Assembly: GCA_012656075.1 (NCBI GenBank) | Contig: JAAKBF010000039.1 | Location: 367,104 to 431,103, forward strand | DNA length: 64,000 bases | Reading direction: 5' to 3' | DNA from: Phytophthora hibernalis | Taxonomy: Eukaryota > Oomycota > Peronosporomycetes > Peronosporales > Peronosporaceae | Shown: piece after piece, positions 45,471-58,998 of the stretch | How positions within the stretch are numbered: the stretch's first letter is position 1 | Layout of the letters: the number at the start of each line of letters is the position of its first letter | Program-made: the position numbers and the translations under genes | The notes under the pieces: model-generated | What the model saw: the letters and a program-made list of their open reading frames with translations, nothing else | Told to the model about the DNA's origin: nothing | Database searches by the model: none

Positions 45471-45811
45471 GCCAGAACAAGCTCATGTCTCGCAAAAACA
45501 AACACCCACAGAACCACAACCCTAGACGAATACACAACAAAAATACACCACACCGACTCAATCAAATATCATGCTATCATGCCGCACGATGCGATACCCC
45601 ACGCTCTCTCCACCCAGCGCTTGGGTGTTGCAAACCCCGGAGCCGTGAAACAACGTGTACATTCAGCTGACGTTTGCACGCCCCCACAGAGGAGACAAGA
45701 GGTGCTGGAGTGGCTCGTAGGTTGGGCAAGCATGCACATATGTAGGCGCGCGTAGACAGGTGCTGAAAGCGATGTAAAAGATGAGAAACGGGGCGGCAAA
45801 GAGGGCAAAGT

Positions 45812-45883
45812 TGCGCCGTCGGGGAATCGAACCCCGACCTCATCCTTGGAAGGGATGAATCCTAACCATTAGACCAACGGTGC
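45812..45883 (-). tRNA. tRNA-Gly(TCC)
   Basis: TCC type; deletion junction on its right is identical to that after the 37365 copy. Confidence 0.82.
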
Positions 45884-46669
45884 ACAGCACATACATTAAA
45901 CACACCACAAAACCCACACGCACTCGAAACCAGCAAACTACGCACGCCATAAATACGCCAAACGTACGCCATTACCACATGACCAACTACCCAAGACCCG
46001 ACAACATGTATACTTTCATGCAACTCGAACCGAAGCACAACACCTTCGCACCACCTCATGCCAGACCAACGGAGCGCCGCCGCTTGCCTGCCTGCCAGCC
46101 AGCCTACATACATGGCTGCTCTCACCGATCCAAGCACCCTAACGCATGTCTAGCGTCACCATGTCGTGCCCTCCTGCCTCACTTGCTGGATATCTGTTGT
46201 GTGCGCTAGATTAAACAGAAGTCAAGGCGCAGATACTCCCATCCACACGACAGGAGCAAGAAAGAAGGGCATGCATTGCCTTGCGCAACAACCTCCATTC
46301 AACGTGTACAAACAAACAAACCGGCCAACCAGTGTCGCTGAACAATGCTTCGGAGCGAAGAATCTAGTGCTGTGATGGACCGATACTACATCACTCGCGA
46401 CTGGGTATCAGGTGCTGCTGTGATTGCATATGATGCTTGTCTGAGTTATTGGGAGGCCAATAGTAAGCCTAGACAATGACAAAAGGGCACCAAGCAACCT
46501 GCCTCCGAAAATGACAAAAGGTGCACCAAGCAATAAGCCACTCGGAGTTCAGCCAACGACCGGGAGTAGCACACACACAGACAAATTCTGTCACTGGCTG
46601 GCTGATTTACCTGGCCAACAGCACCAGTACTCAGACGGAAGGCGCAAGACTCCTGGTATAAGGAAAGCG

Positions 46670-46741
46670 TGCGCCGTCGGGGAATCGAACCCCGACCTCG
46701 TCCGTGGGAGGGACGAATCCTAACCATTAGACCAACGGCGC
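46670..46741 (-). tRNA. tRNA-Gly(CCC)
   Basis: Identical to the 22585 copy; 786 bp after the previous tRNA. Its unit has the short A run (GACAAAAGGGC). Confidence 0.92.
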
Positions 46742-47082
46742 GCCAGAACAAGCTCATGTCTCGCAAAAACAAACACCCACAGAACCACAACCCTAGACGA
46801 ATACACAACAAAAATACACCACACCGACTCAATCAAATATCATGCTATCATGCCGCACGATGCGATACCCCACGCTCTCTCCACCCAGCGCTTGGGTGTT
46901 GCAAACCCCGGAGCCGTGAAACAACGTGTACATTCAGCTGACGTTTGCACGCCCCCACAGAGGAGACAAGAGGTGCTGGAGTGGCTCGTAGGTTGGGCAA
47001 GCATGCACATATGTAGGCGCGCGTAGACAGGTGCTGAAAGCGATGTAAAAGATGAGAAACGGGGCGGCAAAGAGGGCAAAGT

Positions 47083-47154
47083 TGCGCCGTCGGGGAATCG
47101 AACCCCGACCTCATCCTTGGAAGGGATGAATCCTAACCATTAGACCAACGGTGC
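47083..47154 (-). tRNA. tRNA-Gly(TCC)
   Basis: TCC type; full spacer on the right. Confidence 0.82.
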
Positions 47155-48145
47155 ACAGCACATACATTAAACACACCACAAAACCCACACGCACTCGAAA
47201 CCAGCAAACTACGCACGCCATAAATACGCCAAACGTACGCCATTACCACATGACCAACTACCCAAGACCCGACAACATGTATACTTTCATGCAACTCGAA
47301 CCGAAGCACAACACCTTCGCACCACCTCATGCCAGACCAACGGAGCGCCGCCGCTTGCCTGCCTGCCAGCCAGCCTACATACATGGCTGCTCTCACCGAT
47401 CCAAGCACCCTAACGCATGTCTAGCGTCACCATGTCATGCCCTCCCTGCCTCATCGAGCAGCGTTGTGCTCCAGTGAAATATCCGCGGGTGTTCATTTTG
47501 CACCAAGCAAGAACGGACGATACACGAGAGGACAAGTTGTCTCCGACTCACGACCTCCTATCCGATCTTCTGTTCTGTCTCCCTTACTTCATTATTGCAG
47601 CCTTGTCGACTACTCACTCCGTAGTGGTGGTATTGCCGGTCATGGGGAGTAGCTGACTTGCTGGATATCTGTTGTGTGCGCTAGATTAAACAGAAGTCAA
47701 GGCGCAGATACTCCCATCCACACGACAGGAGCAAGAAAGAAGGGCATGCATTGCCTTGCGCAACAACCTCCATTCAACGTGTACAAACAAACAAACCGGC
47801 CAACCAGTGTCGCTGAACAATGCTTCGGAGCGAAGAATCTAGTGCTGTGATGGACCGATACTACATCACTCGCGACTGGGTATCAGGTGCTGCTGTGATT
47901 GCATATGATGCTTGTCTGAGTTATTGGGAGGCCAATAGTAAGCCTAGACAATGACAAAAAGGGCACCAAGCAACCTGCCTCCGAAAATGACAAAAGGTGC
48001 ACCAAGCAATAAGCCACTCGGAGTTCAGCCAACGACCGGGAGTAGCACACACACAGACAAATTCTGTCACTGGCTGGCTGATTTACCTGGCCAACAGCAC
48101 CAGTACTCAGACGGAAGGCGCAAGACTCCTGGTATAAGGAAAGCG

Positions 48146-48217
48146 TGCGCCGTCGGGGAATCGAACCCCGACCTCGTCCGTGGGAGGGACGAATCCTAAC
48201 CATTAGACCAACGGCGC
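48146..48217 (-). tRNA. tRNA-Gly(CCC)
   Basis: Identical to the 22585 copy; AAACCCGG spacer variant shared with the units at 29374 and 36953. Confidence 0.92.
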
Positions 48218-48557
48218 GCCAGAACAAGCTCATGTCTCGCAAAAACAAACACCCACAGAACCACAACCCTAGACGAATACACAACAAAAATACACCACAC
48301 CGACTCAATCAAATATCATGCTATCATGCCGCACGATGCGATACCCCACGCTCTCTCCACCCAGCGCTTGGGTGTTGCAAACCCGGAGCCGTGAAACAAC
48401 GTGTACATTCAGCTGACGTTTGCACGCCCCCACAGAGGAGACAAGAGGTGCTGGAGTGGCTCGTAGGTTGGGCAAGCATGCACATATGTAGGCGCGCGTA
48501 GACAGGTGCTGAAAGCGATGTAAAAGATGAGAAACGGGGCGGCAAAGAGGGCAAAGT

Positions 48558-48629
48558 TGCGCCGTCGGGGAATCGAACCCCGACCTCATCCTTGGAAGGG
48601 ATGAATCCTAACCATTAGACCAACGGTGC
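48558..48629 (-). tRNA. tRNA-Gly(TCC)
   Basis: TCC type; 340 bp from its CCC partner. Confidence 0.82.
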
Positions 48630-49619
48630 ACAGCACATACATTAAACACACCACAAAACCCACACGCACTCGAAACCAGCAAACTACGCACGCCATAAAT
48701 ACGCCAAACGTACGCCATTACCACATGACCAACTACCCAAGACCCGACAACATGTATACTTTCATGCAACTCGAACCGAAGCACAACACCTTCGCACCAC
48801 CTCATGCCAGACCAACGGAGCGCCGCCGCTTGCCTGCCTGCCAGCCAGCCTACATACATGGCTGCTCTCACCGATCCAAGCACCCTAACGCATGTCTAGC
48901 GTCACCATGTCATGCCCTCCCTGCCTCATCGAGCAGCGTTGTGCTCCAGTGAAATATCCGCGGGTGTTCATTTTGCACCAAGCAAGAACGGACGATACAC
49001 GAGAGGACAAGTTGTCTCCGACTCACGACCTCCTATCCGATCTTCTGTTCTGTCTCCCTTACTTCATTATTGCAGCCTTGTCGACTACTCACTCCGTAGT
49101 GGTGGTATTGCCGGTCATGGGGAGTAGCTGACTTGCTGGATATCTGTTGTGTGCGCTAGATTAAACAGAAGTCAAGGCGCAGATACTCCCATCCACACGA
49201 CAGGAGCAAGAAAGAAGGGCATGCATTGCCTTGCGCAACAACCTCCATTCAACGTGTACAAACAAACAAACCGGCCAACCAGTGTCGCTGAACAATGCTT
49301 CGGAGCGAAGAATCTAGTGCTGTGATGGACCGATACTACATCACTCGCGACTGGGTATCAGGTGCTGCTGTGATTGCATATGATGCTTGTCTGAGTTATT
49401 GGGAGGCCAATAGTAAGCCTAGACAATGACAAAAGGGCACCAAGCAACCTGCCTCCGAAAATGACAAAAGGTGCACCAAGCAATAAGCCACTCGGAGTTC
49501 AGCCAACGACCGGGAGTAGCACACACACAGACAAATTCTGTCACTGGCTGGCTGATTTACCTGGCCAACAGCACCAGTACTCAGACGGAAGGCGCAAGAC
49601 TCCTGGTATAAGGAAAGCG

Positions 49620-49691
49620 TGCGCCGTCGGGGAATCGAACCCCGACCTCGTCCGTGGGAGGGACGAATCCTAACCATTAGACCAACGGCGC
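49620..49691 (-). tRNA. tRNA-Gly(CCC)
   Basis: Identical to the 22585 copy; third full-length unit in a row. Confidence 0.92.
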
Positions 49692-50033
49692 GCCAGAACA
49701 AGCTCATGTCTCGCAAAAACAAACACCCACAGAACCACAACCCTAGACGAATACACAACAAAAATACACCACACCGACTCAATCAAATATCATGCTATCA
49801 TGCCGCACGATGCGATACCCCCACGCTCTCTCCACCCAGCGCTTGGGTGTTGCAAACCCCGGAGCCGTGAAACAACGTGTACATTCAGCTGACGTTTGCA
49901 CGCCCCCACAGAGGAGACAAGAGGTGCTGGAGTGGCTCGTAGGTTGGGCAAGCATGCACATATGTAGGCGCGCGTAGACAGGTGCTGAAAGCGATGTAAA
50001 AGATGAGAAACGGGGCGGCAAAGAGGGCAAAGT

Positions 50034-50105
50034 TGCGCCGTCGGGGAATCGAACCCCGACCTCATCCTTGGAAGGGATGAATCCTAACCATTAGACCAAC
50101 GGTGC
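50034..50105 (-). tRNA. tRNA-Gly(TCC)
   Basis: TCC type; full spacer (990 bp) on the right. Confidence 0.82.
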
Positions 50106-51095
50106 ACAGCACATACATTAAACACACCACAAAACCCACACGCACTCGAAACCAGCAAACTACGCACGCCATAAATACGCCAAACGTACGCCATTACCAC
50201 ATGACCAACTACCCAAGACCCGACAACATGTATACTTTCATGCAACTCGAACCGAAGCACAACACCTTCGCACCACCTCATGCCAGACCAACGGAGCGCC
50301 GCCGCTTGCCTGCCTGCCAGCCAGCCTACATACATGGCTGCTCTCACCGATCCAAGCACCCTAACGCATGTCTAGCGTCACCATGTCATGCCCTCCCTGC
50401 CTCATCGAGCAGCGTTGTGCTCCAGTGAAATATCCGCGGGTGTTCATTTTGCACCAAGCAAGAACGGACGATACACGAGAGGACAAGTTGTCTCCGACTC
50501 ACGACCTCCTATCCGATCTTCTGTTCTGTCTCCCTTACTTCATTATTGCAGCCTTGTCGACTACTCACTCCGTAGTGGTGGTATTGCCGGTCATGGGGAG
50601 TAGCTGACTTGCTGGATATCTGTTGTGTGCGCTAGATTAAACAGAAGTCAAGGCGCAGATACTCCCATCCACACGACAGGAGCAAGAAAGAAGGGCATGC
50701 ATTGCCTTGCGCAACAACCTCCATTCAACGTGTACAAACAAACAAACCGGCCAACCAGTGTCGCTGAACAATGCTTCGGAGCGAAGAATCTAGTGCTGTG
50801 ATGGACCGATACTACATCACTCGCGACTGGGTATCAGGTGCTGCTGTGATTGCATATGATGCTTGTCTGAGTTATTGGGAGGCCAATAGTAAGCCTAGAC
50901 AATGACAAAAGGGCACCAAGCAACCTGCCTCCGAAAATGACAAAAGGTGCACCAAGCAATAAGCCACTCGGAGTTCAGCCAACGACCGGGAGTAGCACAC
51001 ACACAGACAAATTTTGTCACTGGCTGGCTGATTTACCTGGCCAACAGCACCAGTACTCAGACGGAAGGCGCAAGACTCCTGGTATAAGGAAAGCG

Positions 51096-51167
51096 TGCGC
51101 CGTCGGGGAATCGAACCCCGACCTCGTCCGTGGGAGGGACGAATCCTAACCATTAGACCAACGGCGC
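51096..51167 (-). tRNA. tRNA-Gly(CCC)
   Basis: Identical to the 22585 copy; its unit carries the AAATTTTGTC variant of the left spacer, common from here rightward. Confidence 0.92.
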
Positions 51168-51509
51168 GCCAGAACAAGCTCATGTCTCGCAAAAACAAAC
51201 ACCCACAGAACCACAACCCTAGACGAATACACAACAAAAATACACCACACCGACTCAATCAAATATCATGCTATCATGCCGCACGATGCGATACCCCCAC
51301 GCTCTCTCCACCCAGCGCTTGGGTGTTGCAAACCCCGGAGCCGTGAAACAACGTGTACATTCAGCTGACGTTTGCACGCCCCCACAGAGGAGACAAGAGG
51401 TGCTGGAGTGGCTCGTAGGTTGGGCAAGCATGCACATATGTAGGCGCGCGTAGACAGGTGCTGAAAGCGATGTAAAAGATGAGAAACGGGGCGGCAAAGA
51501 GGGCAAAGT

Positions 51510-51581
51510 TGCGCCGTCGGGGAATCGAACCCCGACCTCATCCTTGGAAGGGATGAATCCTAACCATTAGACCAACGGTGC
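51510..51581 (-). tRNA. tRNA-Gly(TCC)
   Basis: TCC type; followed by the 204-bp deletion. Confidence 0.82.
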
Positions 51582-52368
51582 ACAGCACATACATTAAACA
51601 CACCACAAAACCCACACGCACTCGAAACCAGCAAACTACGCACGCCATAAATACGCCAAACGTACGCCATTACCACATGACCAACTACCCAAGACCCGAC
51701 AACATGTATACTTTCATGCAACTCGAACCGAAGCACAACACCTTCGCACCACCTCATGCCAGACCAACGGAGCGCCGCCGCTTGCCTGCCTGCCAGCCAG
51801 CCTACATACATGGCTGCTCTCACCGATCCAAGCACCCTAACGCATGTCTAGCGTCACCATGTCGTGCCCTCCTGCCTCACTTGCTGGATATCTGTTGTGT
51901 GCGCTAGATTAAACAGAAGTCAAGGCGCAGATACTCCCATCCACACGACAGGAGCAAGAAAGAAGGGCATGCATTGCCTTGCGCAACAACCTCCATTCAA
52001 CGTGTACAAACAAACAAACCGGCCAACCAGTGTCGCTGAACAATGCTTCGGAGCGAAGAATCTAGTGCTGTGATGGACCGATACTACATCACTCGCGACT
52101 GGGTATCAGGTGCTGCTGTGATTGCATATGATGCTTGTCTGAGTTATTGGGAGGCCAATAGTAAGCCTAGACAATGACAAAAAGGGCACCAAGCAACCTG
52201 CCTCCGAAAATGACAAAAGGTGCACCAAGCAATAAGCCACTCGGAGTTCAGCCAACGACCGGGAGTAGCACACACACAGACAAATTTTGTCACTGGCTGG
52301 CTGATTTACCTGGCCAACAGCACCAGTACTCAGACGGAAGGCGCAAGACTCCTGGTATAAGGAAAGCG

Positions 52369-52440
52369 TGCGCCGTCGGGGAATCGAACCCCGACCTCGT
52401 CCGTGGGAGGGACGAATCCTAACCATTAGACCAACGGCGC
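52369..52440 (-). tRNA. tRNA-Gly(CCC)
   Basis: Identical to the 22585 copy; 787 bp after the previous tRNA. Confidence 0.92.
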
Positions 52441-52782
52441 GCCAGAACAAGCTCATGTCTCGCAAAAACAAACACCCACAGAACCACAACCCTAGACGAA
52501 TACACAACAAAAATACACCACACCGACTCAATCAAATATCATGCTATCATGCCGCACGATGCGATACCCCCACGCTCTCTCCACCCAGCGCTTGGGTGTT
52601 GCAAACCCCGGAGCCGTGAAACAACGTGTACATTCAGCTGACGTTTGCACGCCCCCACAGAGGAGACAAGAGGTGCTGGAGTGGCTCGTAGGTTGGGCAA
52701 GCATGCACATATGTAGGCGCGCGTAGACAGGTGCTGAAAGCGATGTAAAAGATGAGAAACGGGGCGGCAAAGAGGGCAAAGT

Positions 52783-52854
52783 TGCGCCGTCGGGGAATCG
52801 AACCCCGACCTCATCCTTGGAAGGGATGAATCCTAACCATTAGACCAACGGTGC
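52783..52854 (-). tRNA. tRNA-Gly(TCC)
   Basis: TCC type; second deleted spacer in succession on its right (junction TCATGCCCTCCTGCCTCACT). Confidence 0.82.
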
Positions 52855-53639
52855 ACAGCACATACATTAAACACACCACAAAACCCACACGCACTCGAAA
52901 CCAGCAAACTACGCACGCCATAAATACGCCAAACGTACGCCATTACCACATGACCAACTACCCAAGACCCGACAACATGTATACTTTCATGCAACTCGAA
53001 CCGAAGCACAACACCTTCGCACCACCTCATGCCAGACCAACGGAGCGCCGCCGCTTGCCTGCCTGCCAGCCAGCCTACATACATGGCTGCTCTCACCGAT
53101 CCAAGCACCCTAACGCATGTCTAGCGTCACCATGTCATGCCCTCCTGCCTCACTTGCTGGATATCTGTTGTGTGCGCTAGATTAAACAGAAGTCAAGGCG
53201 CAGATACTCCCATCCACACGACAGGAGCAAGAAAGAAGGGCATGCATTGCCTTGCGCAACAACCTCCATTCAACGTGTACAAACAAACAAACCGGCCAAC
53301 CAGTGTCGCTGAACAATGCTTCGGAGCGAAGAATCTAGTGCTGTGATGGACCGATACTACATCACTCGCGACTGGGTATCAGGTGCTGCTGTGATTGCAT
53401 ATGATGCTTGTCTGAGTTATTGGGAGGCCAATAGTAAGCCTAGACAATGACAAAAAGGGCACCAAGCAACCTGCCTCCGAAAATGACAAAAGGTGCACCA
53501 AGCAATAAGCCACTCGGAGTTCAGCCAACGACCGGGAGTAGCACACACACACAAATTTTGTCACTGGCTGGCTGATTTACCTGGCCAACAGCACCAGTAC
53601 TCAGACGGAAGGCGCAAGACTCCTGGTATAAGGAAAGCG

Positions 53640-53711
53640 TGCGCCGTCGGGGAATCGAACCCCGACCTCGTCCTTGGAAGGGATGAATCCTAACCATTAG
53701 ACCAACGGTGC
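53640..53711 (-). tRNA. chimeric tRNA-Gly(TCC), independent crossover
   Basis: TCC-type through the whole loop (CTTCCAA), then CCC-type stem end GGACG: A28:C42 mismatch but a normal TTCGATT T loop. The crossover point lies a few bases further 3' than in the 24057 group, so this is a separate event. Confidence 0.75.
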
Positions 53712-54702
53712 ACAGCACATACATTAAACACACCACAAAACCCACACGCACTCGAAACCAGCAAACTACGCACGCCATAAATACGCCAAACGTACGCCAT
53801 TACCACATGACCAACTACCCAAGACCCGACAACATGTATACTTTCATGCAACTCGAACCGAAGCACAACACCTTCGCACCACCTCATGCCAGACCAACGG
53901 AGCGCCGCCGCTTGCCTGCCTGCCAGCCAGCCTACATACATGGCTGCTCTCACCGATCCAAGCACCCTAACGCATGTCTAGCGTCACCATGTCATGCCCT
54001 CCCTGCCTCATCGAGCAGCGTTGTGCTCCAGTGAAATATCCGCGGGTGTTCATTTTGCACCAAGCAAGAACGGACGATACACGAGAGGACAAGTTGTCTC
54101 CGACTCACGACCTCCTTTCCGATCTTCTGTTCTGTCTCCCTTACTTCATTATTGCAGCCTTGTCGACTACTCACTCCGTAGTGGTGATATTGCCGGTCAT
54201 GGGGAGTAGCTGACTTGCTGGATATCTGTTGTGTGCGCTAGATTAAACAGAAGTCAAGGCGCAGATACTCCCATCCACACGACAGGAGCAAGAAAGAAGG
54301 GCATGCATTGCCTTGCGCAACAACCTCCATTCAACGTGTACAAACAAACAAACCGGCCAACCAGTGTCGCTGAACAATGCTTCGGAGCGAAGAATCTAGT
54401 GCTGTGATGGACCGATACTACATCACTCGCGACTGGGTATCAGGTGCTGCTGTGATTGCATATGATGCTTGTCTGAGTTATTGGGAGGCCAATAGTAAGC
54501 CTAGACAATGACAAAAAGGGCACCAAGCAACCTGCCTCCGAAAATGACAAAAGGTGCACCAAGCAATAAGCCACTCGGAGTTCAGCCAACGACCGGGAGT
54601 AGCACACACACAGACAAATTTTGTCACTGGCTGGCTGATTTACCTGGCCAACAGCACCAGTACTCAGACGGAAGGCGCAAGACTCCTGGTATAAGGAAAG
54701 CG

Positions 54703-54774
54703 TGCGCCGTCGGGGAATCGAACCCCGACCTCGTCCGTGGGAGGGACGAATCCTAACCATTAGACCAACGGCGC
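54703..54774 (-). tRNA. tRNA-Gly(CCC)
   Basis: Identical to the 22585 copy; 991 bp after the chimera. Confidence 0.92.
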
Positions 54775-55116
54775 GCCAGAACAAGCTCATGTCTCGCAAA
54801 AACAAACACCCACAGAACCACAACCCTAGACGAATACACAACAAAAATACACCACACCGACTCAATCAAATATCATGCTATCATGCCGCACGATGCGATA
54901 CCCCCACGCTCTCTCCACCCAGCGCTTGGGTGTTGCAAACCCCGGAGCCGTGAAACAACGTGTACATTCAGCTGACGTTTGCACGCCCCCACAGAGGAGA
55001 CAAGAGGTGCTGGAGTGGCTCGTAGGTTGGGCAAGCATGCACATATGTAGGCGCGCGTAGACAGGTGCTGAAAGCGATGTAAAAGATGAGAAACGGGGCG
55101 GCAAAGAGGGCAAAGT

Positions 55117-55188
55117 TGCGCCGTCGGGGAATCGAACCCCGACCTCATCCTTGGAAGGGATGAATCCTAACCATTAGACCAACGGTGC
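55117..55188 (-). tRNA. tRNA-Gly(TCC)
   Basis: TCC type; followed by the 204-bp deletion. Confidence 0.82.
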
Positions 55189-55975
55189 ACAGCACATACA
55201 TTAAACACACCACAAAACCCACACGCACTCGAAACCAGCAAACTACGCACGCCATAAATACGCCAAACGTACGCCATTACCACATGACCAACTACCCAAG
55301 ACCCGACAACATGTATACTTTCATGCAACTCGAACCGAAGCACAACACCTTCGCACCACCTCATGCCAGACCAACGGAGCGCCGCCGCTTGCCTGCCTGC
55401 CAGCCAGCCTACATACATGGCTGCTCTCACCGATCCAAGCACCCTAACGCATGTCTAGCGTCACCATGTCGTGCCCTCCCTGCCTCACTTGCTGGATATC
55501 TGTTGTGTGCGCTAGATTAAACAGAAGTCAAGGCGCAAATACTCCCATCCACACGACAGGAGCAAGAAAGAAGGGCATGCATTGCCTTGCGCAACAACCT
55601 CCATTCAACGTGTACAAACAAACAAACCGGCCAACCAGTGTCGCTGAACAATGCTTCGGAGCGAAGAATCTAGTGCTGTGATGGACCGATACTACATCAC
55701 TCGCGACTGGGTATCAGGTGCTGCTGTGATTGCATATGATGCTTGTCTGAGTTATTGGGAGGCCAATAGTAAGCCTAGACAATGACAAAAGGGCACCAAG
55801 CAACCTGCCTCCGAAAATGACAAAAGGTGCACCAAGCAATAAGCCACTCGGAGTTCAGCCAACGACCGGGAGTAGCACACACACACACAAATTTTGTCAC
55901 TGGCTGGCTGATTTACCTGGCCAACAGCACCAGTACTCAGACGGAAGGCGCAAGACTCCTGGTATAAGGAAAGCG

Positions 55976-56047
55976 TGCGCCGTCGGGGAATCGAACCCCG
56001 ACCTCGTCCGTGGAAGGGATGAATCCTAACCATTAGACCAACGGTGC
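55976..56047 (-). tRNA. chimeric tRNA-Gly(TCC)
   Basis: Same junction as the 24057 chimera (loop CTTCCAC, A28:C42) but with the normal C56. It is therefore a precursor-like form or a separate crossover. Confidence 0.75.
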
Positions 56048-57037
56048 ACAGCACATACATTAAACACACCACAAAACCCACACGCACTTGAAACCAGCAA
56101 ACTACGCACGCCATAAATACGCCAAACGTACGCCATTACCACATGACCAACTACCCAAGACCCGACAACATGTATACTTTCATGCAACTCGAACCGAAGC
56201 ACAACACCTTCGCACCACCTCATGCCAGACCAACGGAGCGCCGCCGCTTGCCTGCCTGCCAGCCAGCCTACATACATGGCTGCTCTCACCGATCCAAGCA
56301 CCCTAACGCATGTCTAGCGTCACCATGTCATGCCCTCCCTGCCTCATCGAGCAGCGTTGTGCTCCAGTGAAATATCCGCGGGTGTTCATTTTGCACCAAG
56401 CAAGAACGGACGATACACGAGAGGACAAGTTGTCTCCGACTCACGACCTCCTTTCCGATCTTCTGTTCTGTCTCCCTTACTTCATTATTGCAGCCTTGTC
56501 GACTACTCACTCCGTAGTGGTGGTATTGCCGGTCATGGGGAGTAGCTGACTTGCTGGATATCTGTTGTGTGCGCTAGATTAAACAGAAGTCAAGGCGCAG
56601 ATACTCCCATCCACACGACAGGAGCAAGAAAGAAGGGCATGCATTGCCTTGCGCAACAACCTCCATTCAACGTGTACAAACAAACAAACCGGCCAACCAG
56701 TGTCGCTGAACAATGCTTCGGAGCGAAGAATCTAGTGCTGTGATGGACCGATACTACATCACTCGCGACTGGGTATCAGGTGCTGCTGTGATTGCATATG
56801 ATGCTTGTCTGAGTTATTGGGAGGCCAATAGTAAGCCTAGACAATGACAAAAGGGCACCAAGCAACCTGCCTCCGAAAATGACAAAAGGTGCACCAAGCA
56901 ATAAGCCACTCGGAGTTCAGCCAACGACCGGGAGTAGCACACACACACACAAATTTTGTCACTGGCTGGCTGATTTACCTGGCCAACAGCACCAGTACTC
57001 AGACGGAAGGCGCAAGACTCCTGGTATAAGGAAAGCG

Positions 57038-57109
57038 TGCGCCGTCGGGGAATCGAACCCCGACCTCGTCCGTGGGAGGGACGAATCCTAACCATTAGAC
57101 CAACGGCGC
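57038..57109 (-). tRNA. tRNA-Gly(CCC)
   Basis: Identical to the 22585 copy; CA-run variant (CACACACACACAAATTTT) in its left spacer. Confidence 0.92.
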
Positions 57110-57450
57110 GCCAGAACAAGCTCATGTCTCGCAAAAACAAACACCCACAGAACCACAACCCTAGACGAATACACAACAAAAATACACCACACCGACTCAA
57201 TCAAATATCATGCTATCATGCCGCACGATGCGATACCCCACGCTCTCTCCACCCAGCGCTTGGGTGTTGCAAACCCCGGAGCCGTGAAACAACGTGTACA
57301 TTCAGCTGACGTTTGCACGCCCCCACAGAGGAGACAAGAGGTGCTGGAGTGGCTCGTAGGTTGGGCAAGCATGCACATATGTAGGCGCGCGTAGACAGGT
57401 GCTGAAAGCGATGTAAAAGATGAGAAACGGGGCGGCAAAGAGGGCAAAGT

Positions 57451-57522
57451 TGCGCCGTCGGGGAATCGAACCCCGACCTCATCCTTGGAAGGGATGAATC
57501 CTAACCATTAGACCAACGGTGC
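57451..57522 (-). tRNA. tRNA-Gly(TCC)
   Basis: TCC type; full spacer on the right. Confidence 0.82.
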
Positions 57523-58512
57523 ACAGCACATACATTAAACACACCACAAAACCCACACGCACTCGAAACCAGCAAACTACGCACGCCATAAATACGCCAA
57601 ACGTACGCCATTACCACATGACCAACTACCCAAGACCCGACAACATGTATACTTTCATGCAACTCGAACCGAAGCACAACACCTTCGCACCACCTCATGC
57701 CAGACCAACGGAGCGCCGCCGCTTGCCTGCCTGCCAGCCAGCCTACATACATGGCTGCTCTCACCGATCCAAGCACCCTAACGCATGTCTAGCGTCACCA
57801 TGTCATGCCCTCCCTGCCTCATCGAGCAGCGTTGTGCTCCAGTGAAATATCCGCGGGTGTTCATTTTGCACCAAGCAAGAACGGACGATACACGAGAGGA
57901 CAAGTTGTCTCCGACTCACGACCTCCTATCCGATCTTCTGTTCTGTCTCCCTTACTTCATTATTGCAGCCTTGTCGACTACTCACTCCGTAGTGGTGGTA
58001 TTGCCGGTCATGGGGAGTAGCTGACTTGCTGGATATCTGTTGTGTGCGCTAGATTAAACAGAAGTCAAGGCGCAGATACTCCCATCCACACGACAGGAGC
58101 AAGAAAGAAGGGCATGCATTGCCTTGCGCAACAACCTCCATTCAACGTGTACAAACAAACAAACCGGCCAACCAGTGTCGCTGAACAATGCTTCGGAGCG
58201 AAGAATCTAGTGCTGTGATGGACCGATACTACATCACTCGCGACTGGGTATCAGGTGCTGCTGTGATTGCATATGATGCTTGTCTGAGTTATTGGGAGGC
58301 CAATAGTAAGCCTAGACAATGACAAAAGGGCACCAAGCAACCTGCCTCCGAAAATGACAAAAGGTGCACCAAGCAATAAGCCACTCGGAGTTCAGCCAAC
58401 GACCGGGAGTAGCACACACACAGACAAATTTTGTCACTGGCTGGCTGATTTACCTGGCCAACAGCACCAGTACTCAGACGGAAGGCGCAAGACTCCTGGT
58501 ATAAGGAAAGCG

Positions 58513-58584
58513 TGCGCCGTCGGGGAATCGAACCCCGACCTCGTCCGTGGGAGGGACGAATCCTAACCATTAGACCAACGGCGC
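58513..58584 (-). tRNA. tRNA-Gly(CCC)
   Basis: Identical to the 22585 copy; spacer has GACGTGCTGG instead of GAGGTGCTGG. Confidence 0.92.
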
Positions 58585-58926
58585 GCCAGAACAAGCTCAT
58601 GTCTCGCAAAAACAAACACCCACAGAACCACAACCCTAGACGAATACACAACAAAAATACACCACACCGACTCAATCAAATATCATGCTATCATGCCGCA
58701 CGATGCGATACCCCCACGCTCTCTCCACCCAGCGCTTGGGTGTTGCAAACCCCGGAGCCGTGAAACAACGTGTACATTCAGCTGACGTTTGCACGCCCCC
58801 ACAGAGGAGACAAGACGTGCTGGAGTGGCTCGTAGGTTGGGCAAGCATGCACATATGTAGGCGCGCGTAGACAGGTGCTGAAAGCGATGTAAAAGATGAG
58901 AAACGGGGCGGCAAAGAGGGCAAAGT

Positions 58927-58998
58927 TGCGCCGTCGGGGAATCGAACCCCGACCTCATCCTTGGAAGGGATGAATCCTAACCATTAGACCAACGGTGC
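58927..58998 (-). tRNA. tRNA-Gly(TCC)
   Basis: TCC type; full spacer on the right. Confidence 0.82.

Larger units (their letters stand above)
36953..49619. repeat. short-long-long unit pattern, three rounds
   Basis: The distances between successive CCC genes here run 1269, 1476, 1475; 1273, 1477, 1476; 1271, 1476, 1474 bp. The short member lacks about 204 bp between CTGCCTCA and CTTGCTGG. The C-run and A-run markers do not follow the same period, so this is not a clean higher-order repeat. Confidence 0.7.

Noticed and set aside
36953..49619. A strict higher-order repeat of three units
   Set aside because: Spacer length follows a period of three but other markers (C runs, A runs, AAACCCGG) do not, and the pattern breaks after 49619.
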